Positions 18,300 through 27,388 of a stretch of 64,000 nt of DNA are shown here, piece after piece. How positions within the stretch are numbered: position 1 is the stretch's first letter; each line of letters begins with the position of its first letter. The stretch spans positions 33,188 to 97,187 of the forward strand of contig PFAM01000023.1 in NCBI GenBank assembly GCA_002778705.1. The letters run 5' to 3'. A program made the position numbers and the translations under genes. The stretch comes from Candidatus Falkowbacteria bacterium CG10_big_fil_rev_8_21_14_0_10_37_14. GTDB taxonomy: Bacteria > Patescibacteriota > Patescibacteriia > Patescibacteriales > Patescibacteriaceae. The notes beneath the pieces were generated by a model. That model was not told the origin of the DNA, did not search any database, and saw only the letters and a list, made by a program, of their open reading frames with translations.

Positions 18300-19040
18300 A
18301 TGAACAAAACAAATTTTTCATTAGCCGTATTATTAATAATTGCGGTTAGCACTATCGTTGTTACTGCTTTATGGAAATCGGGACAAACTAATTCAGAAGA
18401 CCGTTTTTCGGTGGTCGGCTCCGGCACTGTTTATGCCAAAGCAGATATTGCTAACTTACAAGTTGGTTTCAAAACAGAAACTAAAAAAACTGCCGCTGAG
18501 GCTACTACAGACAGTAGTAAAAAAATGAACGGGATTACGGAAGTTTTAAAAAAGTTAGACATTAAAACTGAAGATATTAAGACCACCCAATACAACTTGA
18601 ATCCTGTATATAACTGGACTGACAGAGCTGGGCAAACTTTAATTGGTTATGAAGTTTTACAAAGTTTAACTTTAAAAATTCGTGATTTAGATAAGATTGG
18701 TGAAGTAATTGCCAGAACTACTGAGCAAGGAGCTAATCAGGTTGGTGGCATCAGCTTCACTATTGATGATGAGTTTGCTTTGCGTAATCAAGCTCGTGAA
18801 TTAGCCATTAAAAAAGCTAAAGAAAAAGCTGAATTAATTTCCAAGCAATCTGGTATGAAATTAGGGGCTATTAAAAGTGTCTCAGAAAACAACAATACTT
18901 ATCCTGCTATTATGGCTTACAGCAACGCTAAGGCAATGGACTCTGTTGGCAGCGGGGTTGAAAGCATCCCTGCCACTGAAATACAAAGTGGTCAAAATGA
19001 AATTAAAGTTGAAGTGACTTTAATTTACGAAGTTAAATAA
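18300..19040 (+). CDS. SIMPL (DUF541) domain protein
   Basis: VVGSGTVYAKADIANLQVGFKTE...YEVLQSLTLKIRDLDKIGEVI...ARELAIKKAKEKAELIS. Confidence 0.92.
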   Translation: MNKTNFSLAVLLIIAVSTIVVTALWKSGQTNSEDRFSVVGSGTVYAKADIANLQVGFKTETKKTAAEATTDSSKKMNGITEVLKKLDIKTEDIKTTQYNLNPVYNWTDRAGQTLIGYEVLQSLTLKIRDLDKIGEVIARTTEQGANQVGGISFTIDDEFALRNQARELAIKKAKEKAELISKQSGMKLGAIKSVSENNNTYPAIMAYSNAKAMDSVGSGVESIPATEIQSGQNEIKVEVTLIYEVK

Positions 19041-19051
19041 CTAATACATCT

Positions 19052-19810
19052 ATGATGATTTCTAAAACGAAGTCTTTGATAAGTTTTCAAGATTTGTTTG
19101 CCCAAGCTTGGAAATATTATTGGCAAAACTTTAATCGATTAATGCAATTAATGCTAATCGCTATCCCTGTGGGTATTTTAGGTATGATTGCTGTAGTTGG
19201 TTTTATTAGCTGGGATAGAGTTATCAGTTTAGTTTTAACTAATACCGTTTCCATTCCGATGATTGGGATTGCTGGTTCGCTTATAATGATTGTTAGTTTA
19301 ATGTTTTTGTCTAGTGCTATTATTTTAGGCTTAGTTATGAAGACGGCTATTTTTTCCATGGTCTTAAAAAAGGACTCTAAAAGTAGCTTTAAACAACTTT
19401 GGAAATTAGGGCGAGAAAAATATGAAGCTTATTTTAAAGCCGTTTTTATCGCAGATTTTTTTACTTTATTATGGTCTCTGTTATTAATTATTCCAGGCAT
19501 AATCAAGGGGTTACAATATTCTTTCGCTGGTCTAGTGGCTTTAGATAAGAAGACTCAAAGCCGAGACGCTTTTAAAGAAAGTCGTCGTTTGATTACTGGT
19601 CGTTGGTGGGGTGTTTTCTGGCGTCTTGTTTTGCCAACTATTTTGTTTTCTGTCGGTACCTCTGTTTTGGCTGTAATTATGGGGGCCCAACTAGGCAACA
19701 AAATGGATCCAACTTACGGTATTGTTAATAGCACTGCTATATTTTTCTTAACCCCGCTATTTATGGCTTATATAGTTGAATTATACTTAAGTTTAAAGAA
19801 GACTAGATAA
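19052..19810 (+). CDS. hypothetical multi-TM membrane protein
   Basis: Hydrophobic segments; ALDKKTQSRDAFKESRRLITGRWWGVFWRL. Confidence 0.75.
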   Translation: MMISKTKSLISFQDLFAQAWKYYWQNFNRLMQLMLIAIPVGILGMIAVVGFISWDRVISLVLTNTVSIPMIGIAGSLIMIVSLMFLSSAIILGLVMKTAIFSMVLKKDSKSSFKQLWKLGREKYEAYFKAVFIADFFTLLWSLLLIIPGIIKGLQYSFAGLVALDKKTQSRDAFKESRRLITGRWWGVFWRLVLPTILFSVGTSVLAVIMGAQLGNKMDPTYGIVNSTAIFFLTPLFMAYIVELYLSLKKTR

Positions 19811-20022
19811 AGTATTTTATCCCAGCGAAGTTTGGGGATTTCCTCAGCTTAATAGAACGACATTGTTAAAAATAAAAAAACAGAAGATAGAAACCATTTT
19901 ATCTCTTGTTTTTAGTATTTAGTTGTTCTATTATTTTTATATAAAAAGATTCCAGCTTTCGCTGAGTTAAATCCGAGAAATAAAACCTCGATTTACTGCG
20001 TATTATTAAGATAAGCATTATC

Positions 20023-20598
20023 ATGTTAACAGTTAAAAACTGCCCAGTTAAGGCTAGTGACGCTGAGTTAGTTGAATTAGTCTTAGATAATTCTGATTAT
20101 TTCATCTGCTTGATGGAACGCTATGAAGCTAAACTTAGACGCTATATTTTGCGTTTAGGACGTTTTAGTGCTGAAGATGGGGATGATTTACTCCAAGAAG
20201 TTTTTATCAAAGCTTACAAAAACTTGCGAGGCTTTAATATAGAGATGTCTTTTTCAGCTTGGATTTATCGCATTGCTCATAATCACGTCATTAGTCAATT
20301 TCGTCATAATTCAGCCCGGCCTTTAACTGTAGAACTAGATACTAATGATAACAGCCTTTTGGCTACAGGCTTACAACTAGATGGGCGTATAGATCAAGTT
20401 TTATTAGCTGAAAGTATTAAGCGAGCTTTAGAAAAACTTCGCCCAGCTTACCGTGAAATTTTAACACTCAAGTTTTTAGAGGACAGAAGCTATGATGAAT
20501 TGGCTGATATTTTACAAAAACCGCCGGGGACTATTGCTACTCTAATTCACAAAGCCAAAAAAGAATTTAAACAACATTGGACATATGAGCAATCTTAG
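20023..20598 (+). CDS. ECF-type RNA polymerase sigma factor
   Basis: DGDDLLQEVFIKAYKNLRGFN...FSAWIYRIAHNHVISQFR; region 4 RPAYREILTLKFLEDRSYDELADIL. Confidence 0.95.
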   Translation: MLTVKNCPVKASDAELVELVLDNSDYFICLMERYEAKLRRYILRLGRFSAEDGDDLLQEVFIKAYKNLRGFNIEMSFSAWIYRIAHNHVISQFRHNSARPLTVELDTNDNSLLATGLQLDGRIDQVLLAESIKRALEKLRPAYREILTLKFLEDRSYDELADILQKPPGTIATLIHKAKKEFKQHWTYEQS

Positions 20599-21373
20599 TC
20601 AAAGCGTCGCCGATAAAATTAACAAAGAGCAGATCAAACAAAAACCAGTCTGGATTTTTGTCATTCAAAAAATCTTTTGGACGATTCTCTTAGTCTTAAG
20701 TGTTGTCTTCGGTGGGGTATCTGTAGCTATCATCGGTTTCTTACTCGTTGAACAAGATTGGGTAGAATTACAGCCTGAGCTGGCTAATCGTATAACCCCT
20801 GTGCTGCTAGCCATTCCCTATTTATGGTTGATAATTTTTACCGGCTTAATTTTTCTTTCTTGGTATTATTTTAAACATTTAGGTCGCTGTTATCGGCAGC
20901 CGATGTTTAAAGTAGCCGCCTGGGTCTTAAGCTTAAGTCTTGTCATTGGTCTAGGTCTATTGACTTTAGGTTGGGGAGAACGGGTTAATAATTATTTAGC
21001 TTCAGCTGTTCCAATTTATAGTCGTAACTTTGACACTCGTCATCATGTTTGGCAACGACCTTTGGCTGGTTATATTTCTGGACAAATTATTCAACTTGGT
21101 AGTAATCAATTACGACTAGCCGCTTTAGATAATAAGATTTGGTTAGTTCGCTTAAATGGTGACACGAAGATTGATGCCTTAGCAATTTTAGATCTTGGCG
21201 GACAAGTTCGTGTGATTGGCTACCAATTAGCGCCCTTTGATTTTTTAGCCAAAGAAATTAAAGATTGGGATTGCGTTTGTGGTGGTTATTGTGAAAGATG
21301 TGGCGGTCATTGTGCTGGTTGTGAAATTAGTTGCCAGATAAAAGAGTCTGGTTGTGGACAACGCAAGAGATAA
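20585..21373 (+). CDS. membrane protein with Cys-rich C-terminal tail, candidate anti-sigma or sensor
   Basis: 14-nt overlap with the sigma gene; 2-3 TM segments; tail CVCGGYCERCGGHCAGCEISCQIKESGCG. Confidence 0.75.
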   Translation: MSNLSQSVADKINKEQIKQKPVWIFVIQKIFWTILLVLSVVFGGVSVAIIGFLLVEQDWVELQPELANRITPVLLAIPYLWLIIFTGLIFLSWYYFKHLGRCYRQPMFKVAAWVLSLSLVIGLGLLTLGWGERVNNYLASAVPIYSRNFDTRHHVWQRPLAGYISGQIIQLGSNQLRLAALDNKIWLVRLNGDTKIDALAILDLGGQVRVIGYQLAPFDFLAKEIKDWDCVCGGYCERCGGHCAGCEISCQIKESGCGQRKR

Positions 21374-21387
21374 TTTTTCCCAAATTA

Positions 21388-21428
21388 GAAAAAAACAAAC
21401 ATCAGTTTATCAAAATGTTTGTTTTTTT
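21388..21428 (+). terminator. rho-independent terminator
   Basis: AAAAACAAACAT...ATGTTTGTTTTTTTG. Confidence 0.75.
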
Positions 21429-21444
21429 GTTTTTGAAATTTAAG

Positions 21445-21552
21445 TTAGCCTTTAATTAGATATCTGATAATAATTACCACTATAATCATTAAGCCCACTA
21501 CAGTAAAAGCTGTACTTGTTCTAAGTTTGCAGTGCTCTAAGGAGTTGTTCAT
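21445..21552 (-). CDS. possible single-TM microprotein, 35 aa
   Basis: MNNSLEHCKLRTSTAFTVVGLMIIVVIIIRYLIKG*; not in the supplied ORF track. Confidence 0.35.
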   Translation of the reverse strand: MNNSLEHCKLRTSTAFTVVGLMIIVVIIIRYLIKG

Positions 21553-21629
21553 ATTTGATATTGGTGTCTTATTGTATCAGGTTTTTTTACCATTGTTAAA
21601 GTCTTTGTTTTTTTGCTATAATAACCAAC

Positions 21630-23222
21630 ATGAACAGATTACAAAAATTTAACAAAGCCTTCACACTGCTAGAGGTGGTAATCACCGTTTTTTTGTTATC
21701 TGTTTTGGTTGTGGGCGTTGTGGTTTTAATTAATCCGCCCAGGCAATTTGCTAAGTCGCGTAATTTTGTACGGCTAAGTGATATCACGGCCATTAACAAA
21801 GCTCTCAATCAATACGCTTTAGAACATAACGGTCAATATCCAACTGGGTTAACTTATCAATTAAAAGAAATTTGTAAGGAAGGTGTTTCAGCTACTCAAT
21901 GTGCTAGTAGCAACTTGGTAGATCTATCAGTTTTATCGGTTAATCAAAAATATCTACCTAGGCTGCCTTTCGATCCTTTAAGTATTAATCCCTATGGCAC
22001 TGGTTATTGGATAATAAAATTATCTGGTCGGCAAGTGGCTTTAGAAGCGCCTTTAAGTGAGTTAGGAGAGTTTATTTCCACTCAAGACATAGGAACTTGT
22101 CAGGCTGAGTGTGCTAACAAAGCCTGCGGAAGTAGCGATGGATGCGGTGGTGTTTGTGCAGACAACGCCTGTGTGGCCGACCTAGTTAATATAGCTATTA
22201 GCGGTTCACCTTCTAACTATAGTTTTGCCAGTTCTGTTTATGATTACCCTGGTTTATTAACTTCTTCTTCTATTTCTAGTGTTACTATAACACCAACAGG
22301 AACTGGTGTTATTACGGTAGACGGTCAATCAGTACTTTCTGATACAGCCTCTCCTCCAATTACTTTAGATTTTGGTTTAGAGCAGATTATTCAAGTTAAG
22401 GTTTCTGATGTCGGTCAAGCTAGTAAAACCTACACTATAAAAATAAAAAGAAGCAGTCTTGATTTTTATGGACTGGGCGGAATTATTAGTTACAGTGGAG
22501 ATTATACTATTCACACTTTTAAGTCTAGTGGAATTTTTTCAGCCATCGGTCAAGGTAGAATAGATTTTTTGATTGTTGCTGGTGGTGGTGCCGGAGGCTT
22601 TGGTAGTGGTGGCGGTGGTGGTGCTGGAGGCTTTATTCATGTCGTGAATAGTAGTATAACTAGTGGAGACAAAATCGTAACAGTTGGCATGGGTGGTACT
22701 GGCAATGTGTTTTATGGTGATGGACAAAACAGTAATTTTCTGAATTATACAGCCGTTGGTGGCGGCGGCGGTGGTCCAAATTATTTAGTTGGACGGTTTG
22801 GTGGCTCAGGTGGTGGTTCGGGGTATAGTAATTATGGGATGAGCTCTAGCGTTATTGGACAAGGTTCGGATGGCGGTATGGGGAACCCTCTTTATAACAG
22901 AGGAGGTGGAGGCGGTGGTGGCAAACAGCGTGGCGAATCATCAAGCAGTGGCGGTAGTGGCGGGAAAGGTATTGCCAGTTATATGACAGGTCAGTTAGTT
23001 TTGTATTGCGGTGGCGGCGGTGGCGGTAGTTTTAAAACTACAACTCCTGGCGTTGGCGGCGACGGTGGTGGTGGTAATGGTGGCAAAGGTACTAAAGGTT
23101 TTTCAGCCACACCTAATACAGGCGGTGGCGGCGGCGGTGGCGGAGTTGATGGTCGTACTTCGTTTGATGGTGGCGACGGTGGTTCGGGAATTGTTACTAT
23201 TAAGTACCTAACACCGAAATAG
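21630..23222 (+). CDS. type IV pilin-like protein with cadherin-like and glycine-rich C-terminal domains
   Basis: KAFTLLEVVITVFLLSVLVVGVVVLINPPRQ class III signal; Gly-rich AGGGAGGFGSGGGGGAGGF... ending GGSGIVTIKYLTPK. Confidence 0.85.
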   Translation: MNRLQKFNKAFTLLEVVITVFLLSVLVVGVVVLINPPRQFAKSRNFVRLSDITAINKALNQYALEHNGQYPTGLTYQLKEICKEGVSATQCASSNLVDLSVLSVNQKYLPRLPFDPLSINPYGTGYWIIKLSGRQVALEAPLSELGEFISTQDIGTCQAECANKACGSSDGCGGVCADNACVADLVNIAISGSPSNYSFASSVYDYPGLLTSSSISSVTITPTGTGVITVDGQSVLSDTASPPITLDFGLEQIIQVKVSDVGQASKTYTIKIKRSSLDFYGLGGIISYSGDYTIHTFKSSGIFSAIGQGRIDFLIVAGGGAGGFGSGGGGGAGGFIHVVNSSITSGDKIVTVGMGGTGNVFYGDGQNSNFLNYTAVGGGGGGPNYLVGRFGGSGGGSGYSNYGMSSSVIGQGSDGGMGNPLYNRGGGGGGGKQRGESSSSGGSGGKGIASYMTGQLVLYCGGGGGGSFKTTTPGVGGDGGGGNGGKGTKGFSATPNTGGGGGGGGVDGRTSFDGGDGGSGIVTIKYLTPK

Positions 23223-23304
23223 TATCAGCTAGGTTTTAGTGATGTTTTAAAACCATTGTAGTGATTTTTTATTTATGTTATAATAAAAATATATTATTAA
23301 TCTT

Positions 23305-23646
23305 ATGCTAACACAAGGAGGAAAAAAAAGCCTTACTAAATCTAAGACTAAAAAATCGTCAGTTGCTCCGGCAATAGTCAAGCGATCTGCCGTCTCAGTT
23401 AAAACGCCAAGTTACTTAAGCACGTCTGTTGCTAAAAATCCAACCAAGCCTGTGATTGGTCGGCAGCTTTCTAAACCGACCACTAGACTAGCAGCTTTAC
23501 ATCGGGATTTTATTTCTGATGAAAAAAATGATTTTCGTTATAGTTTAGGTCATGTGCTTGCTAGCTCATTTTCTGGTTTTGTTGGCGGCATTGTAGTTTC
23601 TTCATTGATTTGGGTCCTTATCGTCAATGTTTTATTTTTGGACTAA
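23305..23646 (+). CDS. hypothetical basic protein with C-terminal TM
   Basis: Lys/Ser-rich N-terminus, hydrophobic C-terminus; promoter TGTTATAATAA upstream. Confidence 0.65.
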   Translation: MLTQGGKKSLTKSKTKKSSVAPAIVKRSAVSVKTPSYLSTSVAKNPTKPVIGRQLSKPTTRLAALHRDFISDEKNDFRYSLGHVLASSFSGFVGGIVVSSLIWVLIVNVLFLD

Positions 23647-24004
23647 AGTTAAACGCCATATTAAAAGACAGCGACCAAAAGTTGTACCTGCTGATTTACA
23701 TCGGGTGCGGGTTTTGATTTTAAACAGAGTGGAATTTTTTAATAAGCAATTAAATTTTAAAATTGGAAGAATTAGTATTCGTAATCAAAGAACGCGTTGG
23801 GGTAGCTGTTCTAGTAAAGGCAATCTTAATTTTAATAGTCACTTAATTAATTTGCCTTTAGAATTATTAGATTATGTTGTCGTTCATGAGCTCTGTCATT
23901 TAAAACAACTCAACCATAGTCAAGATTTTTGGTTATTAGTTGAGCAAGTTTTACCAAATTTTAGGCAATTAAGAAAACAACTTAAAACCTATCATATTCA
24001 ATAG
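23627..24004 (+). CDS. YgjP/DUF45-like metal-dependent hydrolase
   Basis: QRTRWGSCSSKGNLNFN...LDYVVVHELCHLKQLNHSQDFW (HExxH-like HELCH). Confidence 0.92.
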   Translation: MFYFWTKVKRHIKRQRPKVVPADLHRVRVLILNRVEFFNKQLNFKIGRISIRNQRTRWGSCSSKGNLNFNSHLINLPLELLDYVVVHELCHLKQLNHSQDFWLLVEQVLPNFRQLRKQLKTYHIQ

Positions 24005-24017
24005 TTTTATTTTTAAA

Positions 24018-24045
24018 TAAATCTGCCAATAGGCAGTTTTTGTTT
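24018..24045 (+). terminator. rho-independent terminator
   Basis: CTGCC-AATA-GGCAG followed by TTTTTGTTT. Confidence 0.6.
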
Positions 24046-24123
24046 AAAATAAAGCAAAATTAAGTATTTTGCTGTCTGTATTTAGCCGATAGTCTGTTTT
24101 CTGGACCCTTTGGTATAGGATAA

Positions 24124-24152
24124 TTGACAAAAATGCTAATTTATGCTAGTAT
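24124..24152 (+). promoter_or_regulatory. promoter of the Wzz-like gene
   Basis: TTGACA-N17-TAGTAT. Confidence 0.5.
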
Positions 24153-24187
24153 GAAGAATACTAAAATTGTATTTTATTTTAAGCTAT

Positions 24188-24970
24188 ATGGATTTACAAA
24201 ACTTTTTAAATCTTTACCGTTCTCGTCAGCGGTTTATTTGGACCGTAGTGTTAACTGTCATGTTGATTACTACCGCTTTAAGTTTGGTGCAATCTCTAAA
24301 ATATCGTTCAACTTTGCGTTTGTTAGTTGTCCAAGATAGTTCTACTACTACCGATACTTATGCTGTAATGCGTTCTACTGAATATCTTAGTAAAATTTTA
24401 GCTAAAGTCAGTTACTCTACTAGTTTTGCTGACCGAGTTTTAACCGATAATCCTAATATTGATCGTGCTTATTTTGGTAACACAAGCCAGCAACTATCTA
24501 AGCGTTGGCAAAGCTCTTTGGTAGTCATGGCCATCAATGAAACCGGTATTATTGAAATTAATGGTTTTCATCCTAATCGCGATCAAGCTGAAAAAATTGC
24601 TCGTGGTGTTGGCGCTCGTTTAATTTCTGCTAACACTGATTACCATGGCTTAGGTACTGCGGTAAAAATTAAATTATTAGATGACCCTATTACCTCCAAT
24701 TATCCAGTCCGTCCTAATTTACTAGTTAATTTATTTTTAGCTCTAGTTGTTGGTTTAATCTCTTCTTTCGCTTGGATTTATTTGCGTCGAACAGCAGAGT
24801 TTGAACAAGAAACCTATGTTAACTATAACCATAATTCTGATTTATCTCAGCCGAATATGGAAGATAAGCCGTCTATAAGCGAATCTTTTCAGCCTGAAGC
24901 TGACGAATTATTGCCTTGGACTGAAAACTTTGAGCCTGAGGCAAGAATTCAAGATTTATTACGACAATAA
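24188..24970 (+). CDS. chain-length determinant (Wzz/CapA-like) membrane protein
   Basis: Two TM regions flanking an extracytoplasmic domain; MDLQNFLNLYRSRQRFIWTVVLTVML...NYPVRPNLLVNLFLALVVGL; ATG at 24188 preferred over 24167. Confidence 0.75.
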   Translation: MDLQNFLNLYRSRQRFIWTVVLTVMLITTALSLVQSLKYRSTLRLLVVQDSSTTTDTYAVMRSTEYLSKILAKVSYSTSFADRVLTDNPNIDRAYFGNTSQQLSKRWQSSLVVMAINETGIIEINGFHPNRDQAEKIARGVGARLISANTDYHGLGTAVKIKLLDDPITSNYPVRPNLLVNLFLALVVGLISSFAWIYLRRTAEFEQETYVNYNHNSDLSQPNMEDKPSISESFQPEADELLPWTENFEPEARIQDLLRQ

Positions 24971-24980
24971 GATAGTTTTG

Positions 24981-25024
24981 TCGTTCCCGTTTAGCTCGGT
25001 CTTGACTTAGTTAAACGGGGGCGA
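24981..25024 (+). other. 13-bp inverted repeat (two G-U) without T-tract
   Basis: TCGTTCCCGTTTA ... TAAACGGGGGCGA with 18-nt loop. Confidence 0.5.
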
Positions 25025-25088
25025 TAAGCTTACCAATTAAACAGACCTTTGAAAATTAAATAAATTATACACAATTTAGGAGGTTGTC

Positions 25089-26012
25089 GTGAAAACAATC
25101 TATGTGCTTTTAGTATTATTACTGCTGTGGTCGACAACCGGTTGGTCACAGATTAAACTCACCAGTGATCCTCAAGTTGAGGAGGATCTTATGATTATGC
25201 CAGAGTCTTGGTTCATTGAATTAAATTATCACAACGTGTTTGATGATAATTTTTCCAGTGATGCTATTACTGGCGATGCTGGTTGGTATATTATTACCAA
25301 TCAAGATGCGAGTTGGCCTGGGATTTGGGACGATGCTCTTTTGGACATTGGCCCAATTGTCGGGTTAAAGATGAACTCAGGAATTGAAAGTGACCAAAAG
25401 TATTCTGAAAATATTATACTTTGGACAATTGGAACTTCTCTGAGATTAAGGTATTCGTTAAGTCAGTTAACTTTGAATTTACAGGGCGGTCAGTTGATCG
25501 GCAAGTTTAATCATTTAACAGGTTTTGAACGAGTACGAAAAGACGCTGTATGGTCGGCTGAAATCATTTACGAATCAAATGCTGGTAGGTTACAAGGACA
25601 GTTTTGGTTGACTGCTTGGCAAATGCGTTTAATAGGTTCGACACCTTGGTCGCCGCAAGTTCCTTTGGACTGGGGTTTTAACGAATTAACTCACAATGTG
25701 GGTGAAGGTGCTACTAATACTTATTCAGTGCATGCTTCGGCTAGCTTAGACATTTTTGATATACCAATGTCTGATATTATATTATTGCCAATATCCATTA
25801 AGGGTAGTGGCGGAAAGTATAACGAAAATATCAAATATTTTGGCTTAGGTTTTGGCTTAGGAGTTTTAGTTAATAATCGTCCAGCTGTCGGGCTTTACTT
25901 AGAAAAGTTGTGGGGTTGGGATAACTCTAAGTTTGATAATTGGAATTTAAATTTTAAGTTTCATTTATCATTTTTCGAAACAATTTGGTGGAATACCACA
26001 GGAGGATACTAG
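25089..26012 (+). CDS. secreted hypothetical protein, beta-rich
   Basis: Signal peptide MKTIYVLLVLLLLWSTTGWSQ; strong SD TTAGGAGG. Confidence 0.75.
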   Translation: MKTIYVLLVLLLLWSTTGWSQIKLTSDPQVEEDLMIMPESWFIELNYHNVFDDNFSSDAITGDAGWYIITNQDASWPGIWDDALLDIGPIVGLKMNSGIESDQKYSENIILWTIGTSLRLRYSLSQLTLNLQGGQLIGKFNHLTGFERVRKDAVWSAEIIYESNAGRLQGQFWLTAWQMRLIGSTPWSPQVPLDWGFNELTHNVGEGATNTYSVHASASLDIFDIPMSDIILLPISIKGSGGKYNENIKYFGLGFGLGVLVNNRPAVGLYLEKLWGWDNSKFDNWNLNFKFHLSFFETIWWNTTGGY

Positions 26013-26013
26013 G

Positions 26014-27141
26014 ATGAAAAGAATTATAATTGTTTTACTTGGGGCTGGTTTATTAATCATAGCAGCCTCTTGCGGTTCCGCTAATAACGGAATTAGTGCC
26101 AGTAAAAAGAAAAACGGCACGACTGATGTTAACGGCTTAATAAAAAACATCGCCGGTTACAATCCAAACTTAAATGTGTTTGGAACAGAAAAGCTCTACA
26201 CAGGTGGTTTACCACCAAACGCTAAACTTGTTATTATTAAACCTGTTAGGGGTGTTTATAACATTAAAGACTCTGGAATCAGGTATGTCTTTCAGCTTAA
26301 GGATACACTTTTTAACAAAAAAAGTTATCTCTGGGTGCTCGAAGTAACTAATGACTCTCGAATCGGCACTCCAATTGTGATGGACGGTGACGCTCCAAAA
26401 AGTGCTTCAAGCACAAGTACTTTAGGTATGAAAACCTTTGATATCTATGGCTCTACCATTAAAGCTGTAAATATTGATGATGGTAAAACTGTTATGGTTA
26501 AACCACACAGGTTATCATTTATGCTTTCTGCTGATCAAGCAGAGAACTTAGTCTTGTATAGCTACAACGGCCAAGATATGCTAATCAGGCCTCTGACTCA
26601 AGAGTCTCAAGTTGGCAGCAATTTTAAAGTTAAGGCCGTTACCATTGATTTAAGCTTTGGTAATCGTTTTACCTTTATGACGGCCGATGGGAAATTTCCT
26701 AATGTCAGTCCTCAGTTAGTTAGTCAAGGTCATCCTAAGCTAGATGGCATAGTTTTAGTTAAAAATGATCTTGGTAATGAACCATTTTACTTGTTTGAAG
26801 TAATTAGTACTGAGTCAACAACCCTCCAAACTAAAGGTGGTAGTTGTCAAATAAATGGTGATTGTAGTGGTTACTATGGATTAGAATTACCTCCAGCTAG
26901 ACAAGCACTGGATGCTAATTATCCTGATGGATACATTAGATTAGATGTTTGTGATGTCTATAAATCAGACAAGAGTTTATTTTTAAGGCTTTTATCTAGT
27001 GGAGCCATTGGCTTTGATAGATCTAGCGGTGCCAACCAATCAACAGTTAGAATTAGATGGCAAGATTTAAAATTTCTTAGTCCAAGGCTTTGGTTTAAAT
27101 ATAAAAACAAGATTATTTATCCAAAAACAAAGATACAATAA
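26014..27141 (+). CDS. lipoprotein, hypothetical
   Basis: Lipobox LLIIAASC; SD GGAGG upstream; adjacent to the previous CDS. Confidence 0.78.
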   Translation: MKRIIIVLLGAGLLIIAASCGSANNGISASKKKNGTTDVNGLIKNIAGYNPNLNVFGTEKLYTGGLPPNAKLVIIKPVRGVYNIKDSGIRYVFQLKDTLFNKKSYLWVLEVTNDSRIGTPIVMDGDAPKSASSTSTLGMKTFDIYGSTIKAVNIDDGKTVMVKPHRLSFMLSADQAENLVLYSYNGQDMLIRPLTQESQVGSNFKVKAVTIDLSFGNRFTFMTADGKFPNVSPQLVSQGHPKLDGIVLVKNDLGNEPFYLFEVISTESTTLQTKGGSCQINGDCSGYYGLELPPARQALDANYPDGYIRLDVCDVYKSDKSLFLRLLSSGAIGFDRSSGANQSTVRIRWQDLKFLSPRLWFKYKNKIIYPKTKIQ

Positions 27142-27240
27142 GCGTCTAAATTAAGTCTTGATCAACTAAAAAATAAGTTATTTGTCAAAATATAATATTT
27201 TAGGCAAACACTAGAATAAGTAATTTATTACAAAAATATC

Positions 27241-27277
27241 AAACAGGTTATTGAAAAATAGCCTGTTTTTTCTTTTT
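27241..27277 (+). terminator. rho-independent terminator
   Basis: AAACAGGTTATT-gaaa-AATAGCCTGTTTTTT. Confidence 0.8.
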
Positions 27278-27388
27278 TACCTTAAGTGCTCCTGTAGTCC
27301 TTTAAGGCAATTAGTAACATTTATACAGTAATAATTTAATATAACATCTTGCTTTGCTAAAAATCATAGTTATTGTTATACTATAGCT

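Noticed and set aside
22539-22727. Minus-strand ORF opposite the Gly-rich tract
   Set aside because: Thr/Ser-rich translation results from antisense GGT/GGC repeats
22580-23200. GGT/GGC repeats considered as a CRISPR-like or satellite array
   Set aside because: Repeats are codon-phased glycine tracts within one ORF with irregular spacing
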